Shown in pieces: positions 44,235-53,248 of a DNA stretch of 64,000 bases; position 1 is the first letter of the stretch, and every line of letters begins with the position of its first letter. The DNA comes from Paraburkholderia aspalathi (lineage in GTDB: Bacteria; Pseudomonadota; Gammaproteobacteria; Burkholderiales; Burkholderiaceae). Made by a program: the position numbers and the translations under genes. A model generated the notes under the pieces. That model saw only the letters and a list, made by a program, of their open reading frames with translations. It did not search any database and had not been told where the DNA came from. The stretch is from NCBI RefSeq assembly GCF_900116445.1, contig NZ_FPBH01000007.1, forward strand, positions 186,001-250,000. Reading direction: 5' to 3'.

Positions 44235-44415
44235 GAGGCAGGCACCTTTTCCGGTTGATCCGGCCAGGGTTCGCCTGCATTACGAAATGTAAGGAATCCT
44301 GCATGTCGCGCAATCAACACGGGCAACAAGGGCCGCCCCGGCCCGAGCACCGCAGATAACCGGGCGCCCCTGCGCCAGCGCGTTCTTCTCTCGACCTTTC
44401 CTGCGACCTCAACCG

Positions 44416-46032
44416 ATGAAAACCCCGTTTGCTTACGCGACGGCGCTGACTGCGCTCGTCCTTACGTTTCAGCCCTCCGCCTACGCCGTCAACGTACCCG
44501 CAGGTGTCACCCTCGCCGCCAGCCAGGAAATGACCCGCCAGGTGCCGGCCGAAACCGAATCGCTCGACCCTGCGCATATCGAATCCTGGACCGGCGACAC
44601 GATCGCGCTCGACATGTTTGAAGGTCTGACGCGCATCGACGCGGCCGGCGCGATCGTGCCGGGCGTTGCGCAATCGTGGACGCGCACCGGGCCGACTACG
44701 TGGGTTTTCAAGCTGCGCCACGACGCGCGCTGGAGCAATGGCCAGCCGGTCACGGCGGCTGACTTCATCTATGCATGGCAACGCGTGCTCGATCCGAAAA
44801 CCGGTTCGAAATACACGGTGCTGGTCGAGTTTGTGAAGAACGCCAAGGCGATTCTCGCCGGCAAAGCGCCGCTGACGAGCCTCGCCGCACGTGCCGTCGA
44901 TCCGTACACGCTCGAAGTCACCACCGAGGTGCCCGCCGCCTTCTTCCCGCAACTGACCGCCATGCCGGCCATGGTCCCGGTCAATCGTGACACCGTGACC
45001 AAATTCGGCGGCGACTGGACCCGTCCGGGCAATTTCGTCGGTAACGGCCCGTATGTGCTGACCGACTGGCAGCCGAGCAACCGGCTGGTGGCGTCCAAAA
45101 GCAGCACCTACTGGAACGCCAGCAAGGTCGTGATCACGAAAGTGACCTATCTGCCGATCGAAAACGACGAAACAGCGATGCGCATGTATCAGGCTGGCCA
45201 GTTCGATTACACGTATTCGATTCCGTCGGGCATCTATGCGCAGGTGAGCAAGCAGTTCGGCTCCGAACTGAAAACCGGCCTGCAGATCGCCACTTACTAC
45301 TACAGCCTGAACAACGAAGACCCGGCATTCAAGGACAAGCGCGTGCGCCAGGCGCTGGCGATGGTGCTCGACCGCGACCTGCTGACCAAGCGTCTAACGG
45401 CCGACGGCGAGGTGCCGATGTACGGCCTGATCGCCAAGGGCACAGAAGGCTCGAACGTTTTCACGCCTGATTGGGCAAGCTGGCCGATGGCCAAGCGCGT
45501 CGATTACGCGCGCAACCTGCTGAAGGCCGCAGGCTATTCGGACGCGAAGCCGCTGACGTTCACCCTCACCTACAACACCAACGACCTGCACAAGAAAGTC
45601 GCGCTGTTTGCTACATCAGAATGGCGCACCAAGCTCGGCGTGACCGCCAAGCTCGAAAACGTCGAATACAAGGTGCTGCTCAAGCAACGCCACGACGGCA
45701 AGGTGCAGGCCTCGCGCGACGGCTGGTTCGTCGATTACAACGACGCCAACTCGTTTTTCGATCTGATACGCTGCAACAGCGTGCAGAACGATCAGCGCTA
45801 CTGCAACCCGCAAGTCGACAAACTGGTCGATGAAGGCAACCAGCAGCTCGACGACGCGAAGCGCACCGCCCTGCTCACGCAGGCGCACGATCTGGCCATG
45901 AACGACTACCCGCTGGTGTCGCTCTTCCAGTACTCGGCGGACCGGTTGGTCAAGTCGTATGTCGGCGGCTACACGTCGACCAATTACGTCGACCAGCGCG
46001 CCACGCAAGACATGTATCTGATCAAGCACTAA
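44416..46032 (+). CDS. oppA: Oligopeptide ABC transporter substrate-binding protein
   Basis: Periplasmic peptide receptor, 538 residues. Signal peptide ends near SAYA (about 24). SBP family 5 features: ETESLDPAHIESWTGDTI, LFEGLTRIDAAG-like segment (MFEGLTRID), WTFKLR-like (TWVFKLRHDARWSNGQPVTAADF) and YCNPQVDKLVDEG. No lipobox, so soluble in the periplasm. First gene of oppABCDF, and probably the XRE-cupin target. Confidence 0.95.
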   Translation: MKTPFAYATALTALVLTFQPSAYAVNVPAGVTLAASQEMTRQVPAETESLDPAHIESWTGDTIALDMFEGLTRIDAAGAIVPGVAQSWTRTGPTTWVFKLRHDARWSNGQPVTAADFIYAWQRVLDPKTGSKYTVLVEFVKNAKAILAGKAPLTSLAARAVDPYTLEVTTEVPAAFFPQLTAMPAMVPVNRDTVTKFGGDWTRPGNFVGNGPYVLTDWQPSNRLVASKSSTYWNASKVVITKVTYLPIENDETAMRMYQAGQFDYTYSIPSGIYAQVSKQFGSELKTGLQIATYYYSLNNEDPAFKDKRVRQALAMVLDRDLLTKRLTADGEVPMYGLIAKGTEGSNVFTPDWASWPMAKRVDYARNLLKAAGYSDAKPLTFTLTYNTNDLHKKVALFATSEWRTKLGVTAKLENVEYKVLLKQRHDGKVQASRDGWFVDYNDANSFFDLIRCNSVQNDQRYCNPQVDKLVDEGNQQLDDAKRTALLTQAHDLAMNDYPLVSLFQYSADRLVKSYVGGYTSTNYVDQRATQDMYLIKH

Positions 46033-46048
46033 GCGCGGGAGCACCGTC

Positions 46049-46987
46049 ATGCTGGCTTACACGCTGCGCCGCACGCTCTGGGCGATCCCGACGATTCTCG
46101 CCGTGATCACCGCGTGCTATCTGCTGCTGCACCTCACCCCCGGCGGGCCGTTCGACACGGAGAAACACCTGTCGGCGGCCGTGCTCGCGAACCTCAACGC
46201 CAAGTACCACCTCGACGAACCGCTGTGGCTGCAGTACCTCCACTACCTCGGCTCGCTGCTGCATGGCGACCTCGGCCCGTCGTTCCGCTACGCCGACTGG
46301 AGCGTCAACGATCTCGTGTGGAAAGCGTTGCCGGTGAGTCTTGGCGTCGGCGGCGTATCGGTGCCGATCGCACTGGTGATCGGCGTCACGCTCGGCACGC
46401 TGGCCGCGGTGCGGCGTGACCGCTTCGTCGATCACTTCGTGATGGTGCTCGGCAATATCGGCAATGTGGTGCCGCCGTTCGTGCTCGGACCGGTGCTGGT
46501 GTGGATCTTCGCGATCCTGCTGAAGACTTCTGAAGGCCACGGCTGGTTGCCGGCCGGCGGCTGGGGCGAAGGCGAGTGGCGCTATCGCGTGCTGCCGATC
46601 GTGCTGCTCGTCATCATCAACGTCGCCGGGATCGCGCGCGTGATGCGCGGCAGCATGATCGAAGTGCTGTCGGGCAACTTCATCCGCACGGCGCGCGCCA
46701 AAGGCCTGCCGGGCCGCACGATCGTGTTGCGCCATGCGATGAAGCCCGCGCTGATGCCGGTCGTGTCGCTGCTCGGCTCGATCTGCATCTCGTCGATCAC
46801 CGCGGCCGTGGTCACCGAATCGGTGTTCGCGCTGCCGGGTCTCGGCCAGTTGGTCGTCAACGGCGCGATCAATCGCGACTACACCCTCGTGCTCGGCCTC
46901 GTCGTGCTGACGACCGCCGTCGCCGTGTTGTTCAATCTGCTGGTCGACCTCGCGTATGCATGGCTCGATCCGCGTATCCGGTACTGA
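46049..46987 (+). CDS. oppB: Oligopeptide ABC transporter permease OppB
   Basis: 312 residues with six helices. N-terminal MLAYTLRRTLWAIPTILAVITACYLLLHLTPGGPF is typical, and the binding-protein-dependent transport EAA loop reads IRTARAKGLPGRTIVLRHAMKPAL. GGGAG eight bases before ATG 46049 supports the start. 16 bases after oppA. Confidence 0.95.
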   Translation: MLAYTLRRTLWAIPTILAVITACYLLLHLTPGGPFDTEKHLSAAVLANLNAKYHLDEPLWLQYLHYLGSLLHGDLGPSFRYADWSVNDLVWKALPVSLGVGGVSVPIALVIGVTLGTLAAVRRDRFVDHFVMVLGNIGNVVPPFVLGPVLVWIFAILLKTSEGHGWLPAGGWGEGEWRYRVLPIVLLVIINVAGIARVMRGSMIEVLSGNFIRTARAKGLPGRTIVLRHAMKPALMPVVSLLGSICISSITAAVVTESVFALPGLGQLVVNGAINRDYTLVLGLVVLTTAVAVLFNLLVDLAYAWLDPRIRY

Positions 46988-46990
46988 TCC

Positions 46991-47905
46991 ATGTCCCGCT
47001 CATTTCAAACGACTGCCGCGGCGCTCGATCCGCTCGCGGCCATTGCCAACGCGCCGCGTTCGCGCGGCCCGCTCGCCACCGCTGCCGCGCGCTTCGTGCG
47101 CAACCGCGCGGCGTTCACCGGCTTTGTCGTCCTGCTGCTGATCGTGATTGCCTGCGTGGCCGGTCCGTGGTTCCTGCCGAACAACCCGATCGATAGCGAC
47201 TGGAGCGCAATCAGCCTCGCGCCCACGCTGCAAAACATGCACTGGTTCGGCACCGACGAACTCGGCCGCGATCTGCTCGCGCGCACGCTGCAGGGCGGGC
47301 GCGTGTCGCTCGAAGTCGGCCTGCTCGGCACACTGGTGTCGGGGCTGATCGGCGTGGCGTATGGCGCCACCGCCGGCTATCTGGGTGGCCGCGTCGACGC
47401 GGTGATGATGCGTATCGTCGACATGATGTACGCAATCCCCTACATGCTGATCGCCATCCTGATGATGACGCTGTTCGGCCGCGCGTTCTATCTGGTCGTG
47501 CTCACCATCAGCGCGTTCTCGTGGCTCGACATGGCGCGTGTGGTGCGCGGTCAGACGCTGTCGCTGCGCTCGCGCGAATTCATCGACGCCGCCCGTGCGA
47601 TCGGCGTGAGTTCGCGTTCGATCATCGCCCGCCACATCGTGCCGAATCTGTTCGGCGTGGTGGTGGTCTACGCGAGCGTGACGGTGCCGAATATCGTGCT
47701 GACCGAATCGGTGCTGTCGTTCCTCGGCCTCGGGGTGCAGGAACCCATGACAAGCTGGGGCGTGCTGATCCAGGACGGCGCGCAGAAACTCGATTCGATG
47801 CCCTGGCTGCTGCTGTGCCCGGCCGTGATGCTGTGCATCACACTGTATTCCGTGAATTTCGTCGGCGATGGTCTGCGCGACGCGTTCGACCCGAAGGACC
47901 GCTGA
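46991..47905 (+). CDS. oppC: Oligopeptide ABC transporter permease OppC
   Basis: 304 residues. N-terminal tail about 45 residues, then helices; EAA loop FIDAARAIGVSSRSIIARHIVPN. HWFGTDELGRDLLARTL is the usual OppC/DppC sequence. Starts three bases after oppB, consistent with one operon. Confidence 0.95.
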   Translation: MSRSFQTTAAALDPLAAIANAPRSRGPLATAAARFVRNRAAFTGFVVLLLIVIACVAGPWFLPNNPIDSDWSAISLAPTLQNMHWFGTDELGRDLLARTLQGGRVSLEVGLLGTLVSGLIGVAYGATAGYLGGRVDAVMMRIVDMMYAIPYMLIAILMMTLFGRAFYLVVLTISAFSWLDMARVVRGQTLSLRSREFIDAARAIGVSSRSIIARHIVPNLFGVVVVYASVTVPNIVLTESVLSFLGLGVQEPMTSWGVLIQDGAQKLDSMPWLLLCPAVMLCITLYSVNFVGDGLRDAFDPKDR

Positions 47906-47906
47906 C

Positions 47907-48902
47907 ATGCCGCTACTCGAAGTCAAAGACCTGAGCGTGCGCTTCACGCGCCGCGAGGGCGCACCCGTCGACGCGGTGCAGCGCGTATCGTTTTCGCTCG
48001 AAGCGGGCCGCACGCTTGGCATCGTCGGTGAATCGGGCTCGGGCAAAAGCCAGACGGTGATGGCGCTGCTCGGCCTGCTGGCCGGCAACGGCAAGGTGTC
48101 GGGCGCCGCGACCTATCGCGGCGAGAACCTGCTGACGATGAACGAGGCCGAGTTGAACAGGATTCGCGGCGACCGCATCGGCATGATCTTCCAGGACCCG
48201 ATGACCTCGCTCAATCCGTTCCTGACAATCGAACGGCAGATGACCGAGACGCTGCAACTGCATCGCAAGATGTCGCGCCGCGAAGCGCGCCGCCGTGCGA
48301 TCGAAACGCTCGAAACGGTGCGTATTCCCGATGCTGCGCGGCGCATCAATATGTATCCGCACGAGTTCTCCGGCGGCATGCGGCAACGCGTGATGATCGC
48401 GATGGCTCTCCTCTCCGAGCCGGAAATCCTGATCGCCGACGAGCCGACCACCGCGCTCGACGTGACCGTGCAGGCGCAAATCATCGAGCTGCTGCGCGAA
48501 CTGAACCGCGAACGCCGCACCGCAATCATTCTGATCACGCACGACATGGGCGTCGTGGCCGGTTTGTGCGACGACGTGATGGTGATGTACGCCGGCCAAA
48601 CCGTCGAGCAGGCGAATGCCGCCACGCTGTTCGCCGCCCCCACCCATCCGTACACGATCGGTCTTCTGAACGCGCTGCCGCGCCTCACCGACGACGATGA
48701 CCGTCCGCTGCAAACCATTCCCGGCAACCCGCCCTTGCCCGGCGAAGTCGGCGAAGGCTGCGCATTCGCACCGCGCTGCACGTATTGCTCCGACCGCTGC
48801 CGCGAGTCGCGGCCTGCGCTCATCGCGTCGCCTACATCTGCTGATGCGTTGCGCGCGTGCCACCGCCCGGTGCATGAAATCATGGAGGTACAACACGTAT
48901 GA
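47907..48902 (+). CDS. oppD: Oligopeptide ABC transporter ATPase OppD
   Basis: 331 residues from ATG 47907, one base after the oppC stop. Walker A GESGSGKSQT, Q-loop MIFQDPMTSLNPF, signature FSGGMRQR, Walker B ILIADEPTTALD and C-terminal oligo_HPY segment with C-rich GCAFAPRCTYCSDRC. The C-rich end is common in OppD/OppF and may bind an Fe-S cluster. Confidence 0.95.
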   Translation: MPLLEVKDLSVRFTRREGAPVDAVQRVSFSLEAGRTLGIVGESGSGKSQTVMALLGLLAGNGKVSGAATYRGENLLTMNEAELNRIRGDRIGMIFQDPMTSLNPFLTIERQMTETLQLHRKMSRREARRRAIETLETVRIPDAARRINMYPHEFSGGMRQRVMIAMALLSEPEILIADEPTTALDVTVQAQIIELLRELNRERRTAIILITHDMGVVAGLCDDVMVMYAGQTVEQANAATLFAAPTHPYTIGLLNALPRLTDDDDRPLQTIPGNPPLPGEVGEGCAFAPRCTYCSDRCRESRPALIASPTSADALRACHRPVHEIMEVQHV

Positions 48903-49927
48903 ACGCCACTTCCATTGCAAGCCAGGGCCAAAGTCCGGCAACGCTGTTGACGGTCGACAATCTCAAGGTGCAATTCGGCGTGCCGCGCGGCGGCTTTCCG
49001 TGGTCCGGCAAAGCGACGCTGCGCGCGGTGGACGGTGTGTCGTTCAGCGTGCGGCGCGGCGAAACCGTGGGACTCGTCGGCGAATCGGGTTGCGGAAAAT
49101 CTACACTCGCGCGCGCGATCATCGGCCTCGCGCCGGTGGCGAGCGGCAGCGTGCGCTGGCTCGACAAGGAAACTGTCCTGACGGGCGCTCAGCGCGATAC
49201 CTCGCGCTTGCGCCGCGACGTGCAGATGATTTTCCAGGACCCGCTCGCCTCGCTCGACCCGCGTATGACGATCGAACAGATCGTCTCCGAACCCTTGCGC
49301 ACGCATGGCCAGGACATCGCCCGCGCAGACGTGCAACGGCGCGTTCTGACGATGCTCGAACGCGTCGGCCTCAACGCGCAGCATCTGCGCCGCTATCCGC
49401 ATGAGTTTTCCGGCGGCCAGTGCCAGCGCGTCGGCATTGCACGCGCGTTGATCGGTGAACCGCAACTGGTGATCTGCGACGAGCCGGTGTCGGCGCTCGA
49501 CGTTTCGATCCAGGCGCAAATCGTCAACCTGTTGCGCGATCTGCAGCGCGAATTGTCGTTGTCGCTACTGTTCGTCGCGCACGATCTCGCGGTCGTCAAG
49601 GCGATCAGCCACCGCGTGCTGGTGATGTATCTGGGACGTGTGATGGAGTTCGGCGACAAGCGCGACGTATATGGCACGCCGCGTCATCCGTACACGCGTG
49701 CGTTGCTGTCGGCCGTGCCGGTGCCCGATCCGGTGGTTGAACGCGCACGCCGTCATCTGCTGTTGCGTGGCGAGATTGCGTCGCCGCTCAGCCCACCCTC
49801 CGGCTGCGCGTTTCGCACGCGCTGCCCGGATGCGATCGAGGCCTGCGCCAACGAGATTCCGCAGGCTGTCACGCATGGCGCGAGCGCGACACGCGTCGCG
49901 TGCATTCGCGTGGGGGACGCCGCGTAG
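48899..49927 (+). CDS. oppF: Oligopeptide ABC transporter ATPase OppF
   Basis: 342 residues, ATGA overlap with the oppD stop. Walker A GESGCGKST, Q-loop MIFQDPLASLDPR, signature FSGGQCQR, Walker B LVICDEPVSALD, and C-terminal GCAFRTRCPDAIEAC. With OppD it forms the ATPase pair for peptide import. Confidence 0.95.
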   Translation: MNATSIASQGQSPATLLTVDNLKVQFGVPRGGFPWSGKATLRAVDGVSFSVRRGETVGLVGESGCGKSTLARAIIGLAPVASGSVRWLDKETVLTGAQRDTSRLRRDVQMIFQDPLASLDPRMTIEQIVSEPLRTHGQDIARADVQRRVLTMLERVGLNAQHLRRYPHEFSGGQCQRVGIARALIGEPQLVICDEPVSALDVSIQAQIVNLLRDLQRELSLSLLFVAHDLAVVKAISHRVLVMYLGRVMEFGDKRDVYGTPRHPYTRALLSAVPVPDPVVERARRHLLLRGEIASPLSPPSGCAFRTRCPDAIEACANEIPQAVTHGASATRVACIRVGDAA

Positions 49928-50104
49928 GACGTCTCCTCGAGGGATCGCTAAAGAACCAGGTCTGAAAACTTAAAACCGTATTCCCCGGCGCGGCGGGCCG
50001 TCGCGCCGATGGATTCGTTCGTCCTGCCATCAGCGGGACGAGCGATAAGCGTGGACTGGCTAACCGCCAGCCAAGGATTCACCAAAATAACAGAGACGTA
50101 CACC

Positions 50105-51703
50105 ATGAAAGATAGCCGAACAAAAAAGTGGTCAAAAAAAACCAATGCAGCCACCTTCTTTTACTGCGCATTCACGCTGCCCGCGCTGACCATCGGCGCG
50201 AGCGCCTACGCCGACGACGCGGTATTGGAGCCCACCTCCGATACAACGAAAACTCAAACACTCGCGCAAACGTTTCCGTCTCCTACGCAACGCTCGCAAG
50301 CAACGCCCTCGTCAGAAACTCCGCAAATTGCGCAAGCCACCACGTCCGGTAAGCGCAGAGCCGAACAGGGCGGCCAGGTGCGCAACGATCAACCCGACAC
50401 GACTAACGCCGTCGTCAACGCGGAAGCCAATCAGACAGTCACGCCACCCACGCCCCTGTCGAGCCAGGCGGCGAGCAAAGGCTTTATCGCCGATAGTCAT
50501 CTGAACCTGCAGTTCCGCAACTACTCCGACTACTTCCAGGCGCCCAACGCGATCTATCGTCACGCATGGGTTCAGGGCGCGCAAGCCAACTATGAGTCCG
50601 GCTTCACCCAAGGCCTGGTTGGCTTCGGTTTCGACGCGTCACTGTTCGCCGCGCTCAAGCTCGACGGCGGCAACGGCGCCGGCAACATGGTGCACGTCGG
50701 CAAGGACGGCGGCGGCTCGCAGCAGCTCGCGTGGGCTTACCCCGGCATGTATGACATCAAGGGACGCATTTCAGAAACGATCGTGAAGTACGGTCTGCAG
50801 ACCGTCGCCAACCCGTTCCTCGAACCGCATGACAACCGCGCGCTGCCGCCGACTTTCCTCGGTGTCTCGTTGGTCAGCAACGATCTGGTTCACACCACGC
50901 TCGAAGCCGGCAGTTTCACCAAAGTCGATGCACGCGGCCACACGAACCTGACTAACCTGACCACCTCGTACGGCGGCACGCGCATCGACCGCCTGACCTA
51001 CGTGGGCGGTACGTGGCACTACGCGAAGAACGGCGAAATGGCGCTGTACGTCGACCAGGCGGACGACGTCTGGCGTCAGTACTACGGCTCGGTCGCGCAA
51101 TCGTTCGGCGACCCCACCACGATCAAGTGGAGCGGTCTCGCGAATATCTACTCGACGCACGACACCGGCGCATCACGCCAGGGGCATATCAACAGCAACG
51201 CGTACAGCCTGTCGGTTTCCGCACAGCACGGCCCGCATGCGCTGCTGCTCGGCTATCAGCAAGTGCTTGGCGACCAGTTCTTCGACTACGTCAACGAGAC
51301 CAACGGTATCTACCTGACCAACTCGATGGACGTCGACTACAACGCGCCGCATGAGCAATCGCTGCAATTGCGCTATACGTTCGACGGCAAATACGCCGGT
51401 GTGCCGGGACTCAAGGCGATGTTCTGGGGCGAATATGGCTGGGGTGCGGATGCGTCGGCAGGTGCCGCGGACAATGCTTCGGCGTCGGCACCGCTGCATA
51501 ACCTGTACTGGAAGAACGGCGAACCGGTGCACGGCCACCATCACGAGTTCGGCTTCATTCCGAGCTATACGCTGCAAAGCGGTCGCTTCAAGGACACCAA
51601 GGTCACGTTCATCGCGATGTGGCACAACGCCTCGCGCTATTACTCCGATGGCAACAACATGGAGTACCGGTTGGTGGTGAATGTGCCGGTGAAGGTGTTC
51701 TGA
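50105..51703 (+). CDS. OprD-family outer-membrane channel with a long N-terminal linker
   Basis: 532 residues from ATG 50105. Signal peptide ends near SAYADD (about 35), then about 90 residues of Thr/Gln/Pro/Ser-rich low-complexity sequence (TSDTTKTQTLAQTFPSPTQ...) before the OprD barrel begins at FIADSHLNLQFRNYSDYF. Barrel features: SLQLRYTFDGKYAGVPGLKAMFWGEYGWG, EFGFIPSYTLQSGRFKDTKVTF and C-terminal LVVNVPVKVF. OprD channels take up amino acids, peptides and organic acids. Position just after oppF suggests peptide entry. The long spacer is unusual for the family. Confidence 0.9.
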   Translation: MKDSRTKKWSKKTNAATFFYCAFTLPALTIGASAYADDAVLEPTSDTTKTQTLAQTFPSPTQRSQATPSSETPQIAQATTSGKRRAEQGGQVRNDQPDTTNAVVNAEANQTVTPPTPLSSQAASKGFIADSHLNLQFRNYSDYFQAPNAIYRHAWVQGAQANYESGFTQGLVGFGFDASLFAALKLDGGNGAGNMVHVGKDGGGSQQLAWAYPGMYDIKGRISETIVKYGLQTVANPFLEPHDNRALPPTFLGVSLVSNDLVHTTLEAGSFTKVDARGHTNLTNLTTSYGGTRIDRLTYVGGTWHYAKNGEMALYVDQADDVWRQYYGSVAQSFGDPTTIKWSGLANIYSTHDTGASRQGHINSNAYSLSVSAQHGPHALLLGYQQVLGDQFFDYVNETNGIYLTNSMDVDYNAPHEQSLQLRYTFDGKYAGVPGLKAMFWGEYGWGADASAGAADNASASAPLHNLYWKNGEPVHGHHHEFGFIPSYTLQSGRFKDTKVTFIAMWHNASRYYSDGNNMEYRLVVNVPVKVF

Positions 51704-51776
51704 CCCAATAGTCGCGAAAGAACGCCGGGACCGTGAAGGTCTGAGCAAACCGACTCGTCCGCAGTTGCTGCCGGCG

Positions 51777-51814
51777 TTGGCCGCGCTGAAGAGCGCGGCC
51801 AATCGAACTTTTTT
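51777..51814 (+). terminator. Rho-independent terminator after the OprD gene
   Basis: TTGGCCGCGCT (51777-51787) pairs with AGCGCGGCCAA (51792-51802) with a four-base loop, then TCGAAC and six Ts (51809-51814). It ends just before the convergent cytochrome gene. Confidence 0.9.
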
Positions 51815-51818
51815 CAGG

Positions 51819-53246
51819 TCACGCAGCGCGCCTCTTTCTACGGCGGACGACGAAAAAAATCACGATAAGCACGACGACTACCGCGCCTGCCGCCATGCCT
51901 CCTCGTGCAAGCGCGATAAGGTTGGACGAGGGACCGCCACTGCGAATCTCGGCAACGTCTTCCTCCGTGATTGTTGCATCGGTGCGTCCATACTGCTTCA
52001 GCACGTAGTTGCCCAGTAGCGCGATGTCCCGGTTGGTGAGCTGCATGGCATCGGTTGGCTTGCCGCCGAATCCCGGCATGAACGCTTGCCCAGCCGATGT
52101 CTTGCGATCCACACCATACAGAATGGCGGCAATCAGGTTGTTCGGATCGCGCGCGCCTGTCGCCGAGTTGTGGAAGAGGCTCGGGAAATAGCCATCCTTG
52201 CTGCCTTCACCATGAGCCGAGTGACAGGACGCACAACTGCCCTGGAATAACTCCGCACCGCTCGGGTTGGCCTCCCCGACCGTTTGAATGCCGTCGGCTC
52301 CGCGCAACGTACTCAATTCCGACGAAATCTTCCCCGCAGTAAAACGCGTGCCTGCATCGGCCGAATCACGAATAGCCGGAACGCTCTTGACGTAAGTGGC
52401 GATCGCGTCGATGTCCGCCATATCGAGGTACTGGAAACTGTGCTCGACGGCTTCACCCATGCTGCCCGCTGCCTGAGCCTTTCCCTGTACGCGCCCTGTA
52501 TGCAGATACTGCGCGAGCTCCTCTTTCGTCCAGTTGCCAATGCCGCTAGCCGTATCGGACGTTATGTTGGGGGCATACCACGGCCCGACCTGCGCGCCGC
52601 CCAACTCACGGCTCATGTCCTCCTGCATCAGGAAGCCACGCGCGGTATGGCAGGTGCTGCAATGCGCAGGGCCTTGCACCAGATACGCTCCGCGGTTCCA
52701 TTCCACCGATTGCTGCGGGTCCGGCGCATAGGGTTTCGGGTCGAGGAACAGCAGATTCCAGCCCTTCATCGATGCGCGTATGTTCATCGGAAACGGCAGA
52801 CTCGTCGTTGGGCCCGGCTCGTCAACCGGCTTCACTTCGTGCATGAAGTACGCGTACAACGCCTGCGTGTCCACGTCCGTCAAGCGCGCATACGACGTGT
52901 ACGGCATCGCGGGATAGAGGTTGGCACCATCGCGCCTGATACCCAGACGCAGCGCGCGGGAAAAGTCCTCTTCTGTGTACCGCCCTATCCCGCTGTCCAT
53001 CGACGGCGTGATGTTCGTCGAATAGATCGTGCCCACCGGGGTGCTAATGGGCAACCCGCCGGCAAATGGCTTCTTGCCTGGCGCGGTGTGGCAGGCAACG
53101 CAATCCGAGGCCGTCGCCAGATACGCTCCGCGCTTGATTAATTCCGCCGTCTGATCCGGAGCGTCGGCGGCATGCGCACAGACAGCAACGAACATTCCGG
53201 CAAAGGCCGCCGATAGTCGGCCATGGCGAATACGGATGTTGCGCAT
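51819..53246 (-). CDS. Triheme cytochrome c subunit of FAD sugar/polyol dehydrogenase
   Basis: 475 residues. Signal peptide MRNIRIRHGRLSAAFAGMFVAVCAHA, then three CxxCH heme sites: DCVACH, HCSTCH and SCASCH, each followed by a Met-ligand region. One membrane helix near the C-terminus (about 445-467). The three-heme arrangement equals the beta subunit of FAD glucose, gluconate and sorbitol dehydrogenases, carrying electrons to quinone or cytochrome oxidase. It begins two bases after the flavoprotein stop. Confidence 0.93.
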   Translation of the reverse strand: MRNIRIRHGRLSAAFAGMFVAVCAHAADAPDQTAELIKRGAYLATASDCVACHTAPGKKPFAGGLPISTPVGTIYSTNITPSMDSGIGRYTEEDFSRALRLGIRRDGANLYPAMPYTSYARLTDVDTQALYAYFMHEVKPVDEPGPTTSLPFPMNIRASMKGWNLLFLDPKPYAPDPQQSVEWNRGAYLVQGPAHCSTCHTARGFLMQEDMSRELGGAQVGPWYAPNITSDTASGIGNWTKEELAQYLHTGRVQGKAQAAGSMGEAVEHSFQYLDMADIDAIATYVKSVPAIRDSADAGTRFTAGKISSELSTLRGADGIQTVGEANPSGAELFQGSCASCHSAHGEGSKDGYFPSLFHNSATGARDPNNLIAAILYGVDRKTSAGQAFMPGFGGKPTDAMQLTNRDIALLGNYVLKQYGRTDATITEEDVAEIRSGGPSSNLIALARGGMAAGAVVVVLIVIFFVVRRRKRRAA

Positions 53247-53248
53247 GA

